The notes beneath the pieces are model-generated. The model was not told where the DNA came from and searched no databases. It worked only from the letters and a program-made list of their open reading frames with translations. From assembly GCA_003978075.1 (NCBI GenBank), contig QOAM01000012.1, positions 1-20,072 on the forward strand: a stretch of 20,072 nt of DNA, in the 5' to 3' direction. The stretch's first letter is position 1, and every line of letters begins with the position of its first letter. The DNA is from Thermodesulfatator sp. (GTDB lineage Bacteria > Desulfobacterota > Thermodesulfobacteria > Thermodesulfobacteriales > Thermodesulfobacteriaceae). Below, one piece after another: positions 1-6,819 of the stretch. A program made the position numbers and the translations under genes.

Positions 1-1148
1 AGGAAGGACTGGAAAACTACTTTTTCCGATTGAGGGATCGGCAGGGTCACGTAGTATTTGTCCAGGGCTCCCCCCGTTTTTCCCTTCTTCCCTGGCCGGA
101 GAAAACCCCCTCTGACCCCGGATTTTACCTCTTCCGGTTTCCTTCGGGAATTCGGGTGCGGGGAATCGTCTTTCGCCTGGGGCCTTATCGGGCAGAAATG
201 GCCGTGCCCCTGCGTTTCGAAAGTCGGGCCCTCCGGGAGGTACACCGGGCCTTTCTTTGGGCCGGGACTCTGGCCCTCCTCCTTAGCCTTCCCCTGGTCT
301 TCTGGCTCTCCCGGCGTTCCCTGCGCCCCCTCAGGGAAATGGAGCGGGTCTCCCGGGAGATCATGGAAAGCCGGGACTTCTCCAGACGGGTCCCCCTTTC
401 CGGTCGGGGGGACGAGGCCGATCGCCTGGCCGAGACCTTCAATCTCCTCCTGGCTCGCCTGGAAATATACTTCCGGGAGTTGCTCCAGATCTTCGACAAC
501 CTGGCCCACGATTTCAAGAACCTTCTGGCCCATGTGAGGTTGCTAGCGGAAAGGGCCCTGGAGAGGGAAGGACCAGAACGGGAAGAACTCCTGGTGAACA
601 TTCTTTACGAAAGCGACCGTTTTCTCCACCTCCTGGATCTCCTTCTGGATCTTTCCGAGGCCGAGACCGGGCTCCTCAAGCTCCGCCGGGAACCTCTTTC
701 GGTAAGGGGGCTTCTGGCGGAGATCCGCCAGGTCTTCGAGCCCCTGGCCGCGGAAAAGGACCTGCGGTTCGAGATCCTGGAACCGGAGAAGGATCTCCTA
801 ATCCTCGGTGATCGGGCCCGCCTGCTTCAGGCCCTCTTTAATCTGGTGGATAACGCCTTCAAGTATACTCCCTCCGGGGGACGGGTAAGGGTGAAGGCCA
901 CCGAAAAGGACCACGCGGTGAGCATCTCGGTGGAGGATACCGGTCCGGGATTCCCCCCGGAGGAAGTCCCGCGGATCTTTCAACGGTTTTACACCGGAAA
1001 GAGGGGGCCTAAAGGGCGAGGACTCGGGCTGGCCCTGGTGCGGGCCTATGTCGAGGCCCATGGCGGAAGGGTAGAGGTGGAAAGCCGACCGGGCCGGGGC
1101 TCCACTTTCACCCTGGTTCTTCCCAGGGAGGAGGATCTAAACGAGTAA
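1..1148 (+). CDS. Sensor histidine kinase, 5'-truncated by window edge
   Basis: This is a membrane-bound two-component sensor kinase that would autophosphorylate on histidine and pass phosphate to a response regulator, which is probably upstream outside the window. The reading frame is open to the left edge (codons start at base 3, with Glu-Gly-Leu-Glu-Asn upstream of the first TTG at 30), so the true start is not visible. In order it shows the end of a periplasmic sensor region, a transmembrane helix (about 246-317), a HAMP linker with an Arg-Pro-Leu signature, the dimerisation/phosphoacceptor helix with His in AHDFKN (His codon 507-509), and an ATPase domain with N box NLVDNAFKYTP, G1 DTGPGF and G2 GRGLGLAL. 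The architecture resembles the heavy-metal/CusS class, but the signal cannot be deduced. The proline that usually follows the H box (HDLRTPL) is leucine here (HDFKNLL). All ATP-binding motifs look intact, so the kinase is probably active. Confidence 0.9.
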   Translation, partial: EGLENYFFRLRDRQGHVVFVQGSPRFSLLPWPEKTPSDPGFYLFRFPSGIRVRGIVFRLGPYRAEMAVPLRFESRALREVHRAFLWAGTLALLLSLPLVFWLSRRSLRPLREMERVSREIMESRDFSRRVPLSGRGDEADRLAETFNLLLARLEIYFRELLQIFDNLAHDFKNLLAHVRLLAERALEREGPEREELLVNILYESDRFLHLLDLLLDLSEAETGLLKLRREPLSVRGLLAEIRQVFEPLAAEKDLRFEILEPEKDLLILGDRARLLQALFNLVDNAFKYTPSGGRVRVKATEKDHAVSISVEDTGPGFPPEEVPRIFQRFYTGKRGPKGRGLGLALVRAYVEAHGGRVEVESRPGRGSTFTLVLPREEDLNE

Positions 1149-1214
1149 GTTAAAAATCCTTGAAGACCTCTAAAAACCTCAGGGATCTCCATAAAAGAGG
1201 AGCTTGAATTAAAT

Positions 1215-1276
1215 TAGGGTTTTGGAAAAGGCTTTTTCGGTGGTTTCCCCTTGCTCTTGGAAAATCTAAAACCCTA
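1215..1276. repeat. Inverted repeat in HK-bpsA intergenic region
   Basis: The 218-bp gap between the kinase and bpsA has no gene. It contains a perfect 9-bp inverted repeat, TAGGGTTTT (1215-1223) and AAAACCCTA (1268-1276), separated by 44 nt. Inside the loop is a small weak hairpin (1224-1238), and GGAAAA occurs twice (1224-1229 and 1259-1264). The repeat could form a leader structure or be an operator. No U-run follows either arm, so it is not an evident terminator. Its function is unknown. Confidence 0.4.
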
Positions 1277-1314
1277 CTCTCGCCGTCCCTTTGGCCCCTT
1301 CTCGAAAAAAAGGC

Positions 1315-1342
1315 TTGTAAAGCGCGAAAGGTTTGTTAGGTT
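1315..1342 (+). promoter_or_regulatory. Weak candidate promoter for bpsA
   Basis: TTGTAA (1315-1320) is followed after 16 nt by TAGGTT (1337-1342), about 25 nt before the bpsA start. The -35 matches the sigma-70 consensus at 4 of 6 bases and the -10 at only 3 of 6. The -35 lies inside a 17-bp sequence that recurs with one mismatch at the ttcA-like gene's promoter. The call is tentative. Confidence 0.25.
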
Positions 1343-1366
1343 TGAGGGATCTGGCGGAGGCTTTTT

Positions 1367-2404
1367 ATGAGTGAGACAGAGAGGATAAAAAGGCAGATCC
1401 TGCGGGCCCTTAAGCTTCGGCCGCAAACCTTCTGGGAGCTCATTAACCACCAAGATGGTCACATTGCCGCCTTCTTCGAGGCCCTTCAGTCCCTCCTTGC
1501 TGAAGGGACCGTTCTTTATCAAGGACATCGCTTCCGTCTGGTGCGGGAGGTGGAACTTCATCCCCTGGCAGACACGCTTTGCGAGACCTGCGGCCTGGGG
1601 GTGGTCCTCAGGGGATACTGGGAGGGGATCTATCGACGCTTTCTGGAAGTGACGCAGGATCGGCCCCTTCCCACTAGCGACTACGATCAAGGCTTCGTAC
1701 GCCCGGTGGACACCGTGCGCCGGGTAGCCTACATCTATCAGCGCGGGGATCTGGAGGAGACCGACATCTTCATCCTGGGCGACGACGATCTCCTTTCCGT
1801 GGCCATGGGGCTCACCCGCATGCCCCGGCGGGTAGTGGTGGTGGAGATCGACCAGCGCCTCAACCGCTTCATCCAGGAATTCGCTCAGAGAGAAGGCCTG
1901 AAAAACCTTGAGGTTTATGATTACAATGTGGTGGAGGCCTTACCGGATTCCCTGAAAGGGGCCTTCGAGGTCTTTGTTACCGATCCGGTGGAGACCAGAA
2001 AGGGCCTGCGGCTTTTCGTGGGGCGGTGCCTCGAGGCCCTGCGAGGCCCCGGAGCCGCAGGGTACATGGGCTTCACCCATCGCGAGGCCTCTCTCCAAAA
2101 ATGGTTCGAATTCGAGAAATTCATCCTCTCCGCCGGGTTGGTCATAACCGACATCCTGCGCGACTTTGCCATCTATCCCGAACGGGAAAATCAATGGGAG
2201 CACTTCTACGAAACTTACGAGATCATGAGAAAGCTCGAGCTGCCCCTTCCGGAGGTGGACTGGTACAAGAGTTCCTTCGTGAGATTCGAGGTGGTGGAAG
2301 GACCGCGGGTGCCGGAATTTGAACCTCCCAGAGATCTGCGGGAACTCTATTTTGACGAGGAATCCTGGGCCACGCCGCTACCCTCCTATCTCAAAGGCCC
2401 CTGA
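1367..2404 (+). CDS. bpsA: N4-bis(aminopropyl)spermidine synthase (branched-chain polyamine synthase)
   Basis: A 345-residue cytosolic aminopropyltransferase of the BpsA family. The family adds two aminopropyl groups from decarboxylated S-adenosylmethionine to the secondary amine of spermidine, making the branched polyamine that stabilises nucleic acids at high temperature. The N-terminal ~60 residues look like a winged-helix domain. The catalytic Rossmann part has the diagnostic LGDDD (137-141), the cofactor-binding VEID (159-162), TDPVET (205-210) and the family stretch GFTHREASLQKW (235-246). The ATG start is supported by GGAGG at 1356-1360, 6 nt upstream. The 3' end overlaps the convergent hisD by 14 bp. 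No other polyamine gene lies nearby, so dcSAM and spermidine must come from genes elsewhere. Family assignment is firm; exact product (one or two additions) is inferred. Confidence 0.88.
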   Translation: MSETERIKRQILRALKLRPQTFWELINHQDGHIAAFFEALQSLLAEGTVLYQGHRFRLVREVELHPLADTLCETCGLGVVLRGYWEGIYRRFLEVTQDRPLPTSDYDQGFVRPVDTVRRVAYIYQRGDLEETDIFILGDDDLLSVAMGLTRMPRRVVVVEIDQRLNRFIQEFAQREGLKNLEVYDYNVVEALPDSLKGAFEVFVTDPVETRKGLRLFVGRCLEALRGPGAAGYMGFTHREASLQKWFEFEKFILSAGLVITDILRDFAIYPERENQWEHFYETYEIMRKLELPLPEVDWYKSSFVRFEVVEGPRVPEFEPPRDLRELYFDEESWATPLPSYLKGP

Positions 2405-3695
2405 GACGCACCCGTACGGCTTCAGCATGGGCGAATAGCCCCTCGGTCTGGGCCAGATGCATCACGGCTTCTCCCTCCTGCCGCAAGGCCTTTGGCCCGT
2501 AAGCCAGCAGGCTCACCCGCCGGAGAAAGACCTCCACCGAAAGGGCTGAGGCAAAACGAGCCGCCCCTAGGGTGGGAAGCACATGGTTGGGGCCGGCGAG
2601 ATAATCTCCCAAGGCCTCCGGGGTGCCGGTGCCCAAAAAGACCGCTCCGGCGGCCTCCACCCGCGGGAGAAGGGCAAAGGGATCGGCCACCGCCAGTTCC
2701 AGGTGCTCTGGAGCGATCTCATTGGCGATCTCTAGGGCCCGCTCCAGGTCCCGGGTGATGAGAATACCCCCTTGGCGCCTCAAAGCGGCTTCAGCGATTT
2801 TCCGCCGGGGAAGGCGGGAAAGGGCCTCGGAAAGGGCCTCCCTTACCCGCCGGGCCGTTTTCACCGAAGGCGTAAGGAGCACGGCGGTGGCCAGAGGGTC
2901 GTGCTCGGCCTGGGCCAGGAGATCCCAGGCTAGGGACTCCGGCGGGGCGGATTCATCAGCCACGATGAGGACCTCACTCGGTCCGGCCAGGAGATCCACC
3001 CCCACCTCTCCGTAAAGGAGCTTTTTGGCCACGGTGACATAGATGTTTCCCGGGCCGGCGATGACCGAGACCGGGGGAACAGTCTCCGTGCCGTAGGCCA
3101 GGGCAGCGATGGCCCAGGCGCTTCCCACCCGGTAGATCTCGGTCACCCCGCACTCCGCCGCCGCCACCAGCAGGGCCGGATGGAGACGCCCCTGGCGATC
3201 GGGGGGCGAGACCACGACCACCCGCCGGACCCCAGCCACGCGAGCAGGCACCGCAGTCATCACCACGGTGGAGACCAAAGGGGTCTCTCCTCCGGCTCCC
3301 CCGGGCACATAAAGACCTGCGGAGGAGACCGGTCTCACCATCTGCCCCAGAAAGACCCCTTCAGGACGGGTGTGGAACCAGGAGGACGAGAGCTGCCGCC
3401 GGTGGAATTCCTCCACGTTCCGGATGGCCAGTCTCAAGCTCGAAAGGAGTTCCGGGGAGATTTCTTCGTAAGCTCGAGAAATTTCCTCTTCCTTTACCCG
3501 GAGTCGGGAGGGTTCAAAATCTGGGCAGTCGAAACGCCGGGTGTAGGCCACCAGGGCCTCGTCTCCCCGTCGCTTCACCTCTTGGAGTATGCGGCGCACG
3601 GTACGCTCCACCCTCAAGGGAATCCTCTCCCCTCGCCGGACAAGTCTCTGTACAAAACGTTGCCCTCGCCGGCTTTCTTCGCGGAAGATCCTCAC
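2391..3695 (-). CDS. hisD: Histidinol dehydrogenase
   Basis: A 434-residue zinc enzyme of the cytosol catalysing the last two oxidations of histidine biosynthesis, L-histidinol to L-histidine via histidinal, with 2 NAD+. Family residues are all present: Gln262 and His265 in LAQAEHD, Glu330-His331 in PEHLEL, Asp364 in LGDYLAGPNHVLP, and His423 near the C-terminus. The length matches the family. The start is GTG (3693-3695), chosen because a full AGGAGG lies at 3705-3710 with 9 nt spacing and the reading begins with the usual short N-terminal lead-in. The gene stands alone, with no other his gene in the window. It is divergent from plsC (63 bp) and overlaps the 3' end of bpsA. Confidence 0.97.
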   Translation of the reverse strand: MRIFREESRRGQRFVQRLVRRGERIPLRVERTVRRILQEVKRRGDEALVAYTRRFDCPDFEPSRLRVKEEEISRAYEEISPELLSSLRLAIRNVEEFHRRQLSSSWFHTRPEGVFLGQMVRPVSSAGLYVPGGAGGETPLVSTVVMTAVPARVAGVRRVVVVSPPDRQGRLHPALLVAAAECGVTEIYRVGSAWAIAALAYGTETVPPVSVIAGPGNIYVTVAKKLLYGEVGVDLLAGPSEVLIVADESAPPESLAWDLLAQAEHDPLATAVLLTPSVKTARRVREALSEALSRLPRRKIAEAALRRQGGILITRDLERALEIANEIAPEHLELAVADPFALLPRVEAAGAVFLGTGTPEALGDYLAGPNHVLPTLGAARFASALSVEVFLRRVSLLAYGPKALRQEGEAVMHLAQTEGLFAHAEAVRVRLRGL

Positions 3696-3709
3696 CAGGG
3701 CACACCTCC

Positions 3710-3737
3710 TTGACCTTTGAGAAAAAGTTCATACCAT
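3710..3737 (+). promoter_or_regulatory. Candidate promoter for plsC
   Basis: TTGACC (3710-3715, 5 of 6 consensus bases), a 16-nt spacer and TACCAT (3732-3737, 4 of 6) precede the plsC ATG at 3759. This predicts a short leader of about 15 nt. The -35 abuts the hisD Shine-Dalgarno on the opposite strand, so both genes would share this compact divergent region. Confidence 0.45.
3728..3736 (-). promoter_or_regulatory. Candidate extended -10 for hisD
   Basis: On the minus strand TGGTATGAA reads as an extended -10 (TGn plus TATGAA), roughly 33 nt before the hisD GTG. No good -35 is seen at 16-18 nt. It overlaps the plsC -10 on the other strand, so the two promoters, if real, would interfere with each other. 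Confidence 0.3.
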
Positions 3738-3758
3738 GAAGGACGACCAAAGGAAACC

Positions 3759-4469
3759 ATGGGGACCTTCCTACGCAACCTTGCCCTGTGGATCTTTGCC
3801 CTGATCTCCGTACCCCTTTTCGGGACGGTGGCCATACTTATCTCCCCTTTTAGCCGGCCCCTGGCCCACAAGGTGGCCTGGCTCTGGTGCCGCTTGGTGC
3901 TTCTCATCTCCGGCGTAAGGCTGGAGGTGAAAGGAGGCGAGCATCTTGAGCCCGGGAAACGCTACGTCTTCTTCGCCAATCACCAGAGCCAGATGGATAT
4001 CCCCGTGCTGGAGGAGGCCCTGCGGGCCTTTGAGATCCGCTTTCTGGCCAAAAGGAGCCTCTTTAAGATCCCCTTTTTCGGCTGGGGGATCTGGGCCATC
4101 GGTTACATCCCGGTGGAAAGGGAAGATCCGCGTGAAGGGGTAAAAAGCCTCCTGGCCTGCGTAGAAAGAATCCGGGAGGGGTTTTCGGTGGTGGTCTTTC
4201 CCGAGGGGACCCGTAGTCCGGACGGCCGGCTTCTCCCCTTCAAGACCGCGGGTTTTCTCCTGCCCATAAGGTCCCGGGTTCCCGCGGTCCCGGTGGCCCT
4301 CCGGGGCACCCGCAAGATCCTCCCCAGAGGGAGCCTTTACCTGCACCCCGGGAAGGTGGAGGTCCTGGTGGGGCCTCCCCTCCCCACCGAGGGGCTCGGC
4401 CCCCGCGATCGAGAAAGGCTGGCCCGGGAGGTGCGTAAGTTCCTGGAAAAGGCCCTGGAGGGGCCGTGA
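3759..4469 (+). CDS. plsC: 1-acyl-sn-glycerol-3-phosphate acyltransferase
   Basis: An inner-membrane acyltransferase of the PlsC/LPLAT family, converting lysophosphatidic acid to phosphatidic acid in phospholipid synthesis. With the ATG at 3759 the product is 236 residues. The N-terminus is hydrophobic (about 8-30, and 38-52), followed by acyltransferase block I NHQSQMD (74-80, catalytic HX4D as His75/Asp80), block II around 108-121 (FGWG...YIPVER), block III FPEGTRS (147-153) and block IV VPAVPVALRG (173-182). The start was chosen at ATG 3759, with AAGGA at 3750-3754, rather than TTG at 3717, because the upstream residues are hydrophilic and lack family character. It ends 5 bp before the convergent ttcA-like gene. 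The acyl donor (CoA or ACP) cannot be told from the sequence. Confidence 0.92.
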   Translation: MGTFLRNLALWIFALISVPLFGTVAILISPFSRPLAHKVAWLWCRLVLLISGVRLEVKGGEHLEPGKRYVFFANHQSQMDIPVLEEALRAFEIRFLAKRSLFKIPFFGWGIWAIGYIPVEREDPREGVKSLLACVERIREGFSVVVFPEGTRSPDGRLLPFKTAGFLLPIRSRVPAVPVALRGTRKILPRGSLYLHPGKVEVLVGPPLPTEGLGPRDRERLAREVRKFLEKALEGP

Positions 4470-4474
4470 GGGGT

Positions 4475-5218
4475 TCAGCGGGGGAGATATTCCGGACGCC
4501 AGTTGAAAAGGGCCCGGAAAACCGAGCCCCGCACCTTGGGATTAATAGTGTAGAGATGTTCCTCCAGCCAGCGCTCCATAAAGGCCCGCCGGCTCTGTCG
4601 GGAAAGGGGGCAAGGGTTTTCTAGCACGGGAAATCCTTTCTTCCGGGCAAAGGCCTGAAGGGCAGACTTTTCGCAAAAAATAAGGGGCCTTATGAGGTAA
4701 AGCTTTCCCTGGAACATCTCCTGCACCGGGACAAGGGTGGAAAGCTCTCCGTGAAAGCACAAGTTGAGGAAAAAGGTTACCACCAGGTCGTCCCGGTGGT
4801 GGCCGAAGGCGATCTTGCGGAAGTTTTGCTGGCCAGCCATCCGGAAGAGGTGTTTGCGGCGGTGCCAGGAACAGACGAAGCAGGGGGAGGGTTTTCCCCG
4901 CTCGGCGGCCTTGAGGGCCTGCTGCCCGCAATCCGTGGAGAGGACCTGAAAGGGAATCTCCAGCCTCTCACAGAACTCGGCCAGGCGCTTCAGGCCCCGG
5001 GTGTACTCCGGCCCCGGGGAAAAGCCCATATCCAGATGCAAGGCCAGGATTTCGTAAGAGAAAGGGACCTTACGCCGCCATTCCGCCAAAAAGTAGGCCA
5101 GGACCAGGCTGTCGGCCCCTCCGGAAAGGGCCAGCAGGATGCGATCCCCGGGAGAAAGCATCTCGTACCGGTGGAGGGCCCGCCCGATAAGGCGCTTCAA
5201 TTTGTGGTAAAGGGCCAT
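4475..5218 (-). CDS. ttcA: TtcA/TilS-type PP-loop ATPase, probable tRNA 2-thiocytidine synthetase
   Basis: A 247-residue cytosolic protein of the adenine-nucleotide alpha-hydrolase superfamily. It has the PP-loop SGGADS (32-37), the family motif GHHRDD (139-144), a CxxC pair (Cys113, Cys116) and a third cysteine (Cys203 in NPCPLSRQSRR). This three-cysteine pattern is that of TtcA, which holds an Fe-S cluster and inserts sulfur at cytidine 32 of some tRNAs. It is shorter than E. coli TtcA (about 311 residues), and the tRNA target has not been shown, so another related tRNA thiolase is possible. It is not TilS, which lacks the cysteines. The ATG start has AGGAG 13 nt upstream, a rather long spacing. 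It is convergent with plsC (5-bp gap) and divergent from the UvrD-type helicase (51 bp). Confidence 0.8.
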   Translation of the reverse strand: MALYHKLKRLIGRALHRYEMLSPGDRILLALSGGADSLVLAYFLAEWRRKVPFSYEILALHLDMGFSPGPEYTRGLKRLAEFCERLEIPFQVLSTDCGQQALKAAERGKPSPCFVCSWHRRKHLFRMAGQQNFRKIAFGHHRDDLVVTFFLNLCFHGELSTLVPVQEMFQGKLYLIRPLIFCEKSALQAFARKKGFPVLENPCPLSRQSRRAFMERWLEEHLYTINPKVRGSVFRALFNWRPEYLPR

Positions 5219-5250
5219 CTCTTACCGCATTCTCCTAGGTTGTGAAGGGG

Positions 5251-5259
5251 TGGTATAAA
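5251..5259 (+). promoter_or_regulatory. Candidate extended -10 for UvrD-type gene; near-leaderless start
   Basis: TGGTATAAA is an extended -10 with TATAAA (5 of 6 consensus bases). No clear -35 is present. Transcription would begin near 5266, only about 4 nt before the GTG at 5270, so the mRNA would be nearly leaderless. This fits the absence of a Shine-Dalgarno at normal distance from the GTG. Confidence 0.35.
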
Positions 5260-5280
5260 ATGTTTTTTCGTGCTTTACAA
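5252..5280 (-). promoter_or_regulatory. Candidate promoter for ttcA-like gene
   Basis: On the minus strand TTGTAA (5280-5275) is separated by exactly 17 nt from TATACC (5257-5252), each matching the consensus at 4 of 6 bases. The -35 lies inside the first codons of the divergent UvrD-type gene, and the -10 overlaps that gene's own -10. The two promoters would be mutually exclusive. Confidence 0.45.
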
Positions 5281-6811
5281 GCTGTCTCTGGACGAAGACC
5301 AGAAGGCCGCGGCGGAGGCCCGGGGCTCGACCCTGGTGGTGGCCGGGCCCGGAGCGGGAAAGACCCGGGTCCTCCTGGCCCGCGTCTTACACCTTTTGGA
5401 ACGCGGCATTCCCCCAGAGAGGATCTTCCTTCTCACCTTTACCGTGCGCGCCCGGGCCGAGCTTAAGCAAAGGCTTTCCGCACTGGAGGTCCCCATAAGG
5501 GCCGAGACCTTCCACGCCTGGGCCTATGATCTCCTTTCCGAGGCCCTGGGGCGCCCACCTCGGCTCCTCTCCGAAGAAGAGGCCCGGGAGATCGCCCAGC
5601 GCCTGGCCCGCGCTCAGGGACTTCGCCTCTCCTCCCGCAAGGTGCTCGAAGGCCTCCGGGCCGGACGCCCGGAACTCGAAAGCCTCCGGCGGGACTACCT
5701 CTCCTACCTCTCCCGGAACGACCTTTACGACTACCTGCGGCTCCTCCTGGAGACCCCGCGTCACCTCCAGGGCCGGGACTTCCGAGGCTACGTCCTCCTC
5801 ATCGACGAGTATCAGGACCTCTCTCCGGAAATCCTCTCCTTCCTGAAGATCTTTTCCGGAGCGGAGTTTTTTCTGGTAGGCGATCCGGCCCAGGCCATCT
5901 ACGGTTTCCGCGGGGCCCGGCCGGAGAGCGTACACTCCTTTTTAAAAGGCTTTCTTCCCCATCTTCGGATCCACCACCTCCGGCGCAGTTATCGGGTGCC
6001 TCAAACCCTCCTCGAGCTGGCCGAAGGCCTGCGGGAAGACCCCTTCGGAGCGGGCGTAAGACTCACCGCGGTAAGGCCCGGGGGAGAGGCGCGTCTCCTT
6101 TCCTTCCCCACCGAACGGGCCGAGGCCATCGGGGTAGCCAAAGAGGTCGCCGCCCTCCTCGGCGGGGCCTTTATGGAAAGCGCCCGGGGAGGGGGACTTC
6201 CCCCCGGGGAGGTCCTGGTGCTGGCCCGCCTCAGGGCCCTGCTTGGCCCTCTTAAGGAGACCCTCCTCCGTGAGGGGCTTCCGGTGAACGAACCTGAACT
6301 TGAGGCCGAGGAAGCCTGCCAAAGGCTGGCGGAGATCGCGCAAGGGATTCTTTCCCGTTCCCGGGGGGTCGAAGAGGCCCTCTCCGAGATCGAGGAGATA
6401 CTTCCTGGGGCCCGAGCCCTGCTCTCCGGTCTTCCGACTGAGGCCTTGGCTGCCCGACTCCTCCTTTTGTCCTCCCGCGATCTCCTCTCCCCTTCGCGGG
6501 AAGGCCTCAACCTCCTTACCATCCACGGGGCCAAGGGGCTTGAGGCCGAGGCCGTGGTGCTTTCCGGGGCCGAAGAGGGGCTCTTGCCCCTCACCGTGCT
6601 TCCCGAAGCCGACCCGGCGGAAGAAAAACGTCTGCTCTATGTGGCCCTCACCCGGGCCAAGAGGGTCTTCCTGGCCACCTTCTCCCGCAAAAGGACCCTC
6701 TTCGGAAAGCGCCTACCGGGAAAGCCCTGCCCCTGGCTCTCCGCTCTGGCCCGGGAGAAAAAGACCCTACCCTCTCGTCGCCCTCGTCAGGTGGGACTCT
6801 TCGGAGAGTAA
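5270..6811 (+). CDS. Short UvrD/PcrA-family superfamily I DNA helicase
   Basis: A 513-residue ATP-dependent 3'-5' DNA helicase-like protein, likely in DNA repair or replication-conflict processing. Motifs are in order: Walker A GPGAGKT (26-32), motif Ia LLTFT (54-58), motif II DEYQD (179-183), motif III GDPAQAIYGFRGA (204-216), motif IV region RRSYRVP (238-244), motif V HGAKGLE (419-425) and motif VI LLYVALTRAK (455-464). All catalytic residues look intact. It is about 150-200 residues shorter than PcrA/UvrD, mainly in the inserted 1B/2B subdomains. The last residues (507-511) read QVGLF, resembling a sliding-clamp binding pentapeptide. The start is GTG 5270, just before the Q-motif-like DEDQKAA. 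There is no Shine-Dalgarno at normal spacing. It converges on the DEAD-box gene with an 8-bp gap. Confidence 0.88.
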   Translation: MLYKLSLDEDQKAAAEARGSTLVVAGPGAGKTRVLLARVLHLLERGIPPERIFLLTFTVRARAELKQRLSALEVPIRAETFHAWAYDLLSEALGRPPRLLSEEEAREIAQRLARAQGLRLSSRKVLEGLRAGRPELESLRRDYLSYLSRNDLYDYLRLLLETPRHLQGRDFRGYVLLIDEYQDLSPEILSFLKIFSGAEFFLVGDPAQAIYGFRGARPESVHSFLKGFLPHLRIHHLRRSYRVPQTLLELAEGLREDPFGAGVRLTAVRPGGEARLLSFPTERAEAIGVAKEVAALLGGAFMESARGGGLPPGEVLVLARLRALLGPLKETLLREGLPVNEPELEAEEACQRLAEIAQGILSRSRGVEEALSEIEEILPGARALLSGLPTEALAARLLLLSSRDLLSPSREGLNLLTIHGAKGLEAEAVVLSGAEEGLLPLTVLPEADPAEEKRLLYVALTRAKRVFLATFSRKRTLFGKRLPGKPCPWLSALAREKKTLPSRRPRQVGLFGE

Positions 6812-6819
6812 GGTCCTCT

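Noticed and set aside
3717..3758. TTG start for plsC adding 14 residues
   Set aside because: The extra residues are hydrophilic and not family-like. ATG 3759 has AAGGA just upstream and begins the hydrophobic N-terminus.
5222..5230. Two-codon reading frame (ATG CGG TAA) upstream of the ttcA-like gene as a regulatory minigene
   Set aside because: The AGGAG before it is only 1 nt away, so it would not initiate well. A chance occurrence is likelier.
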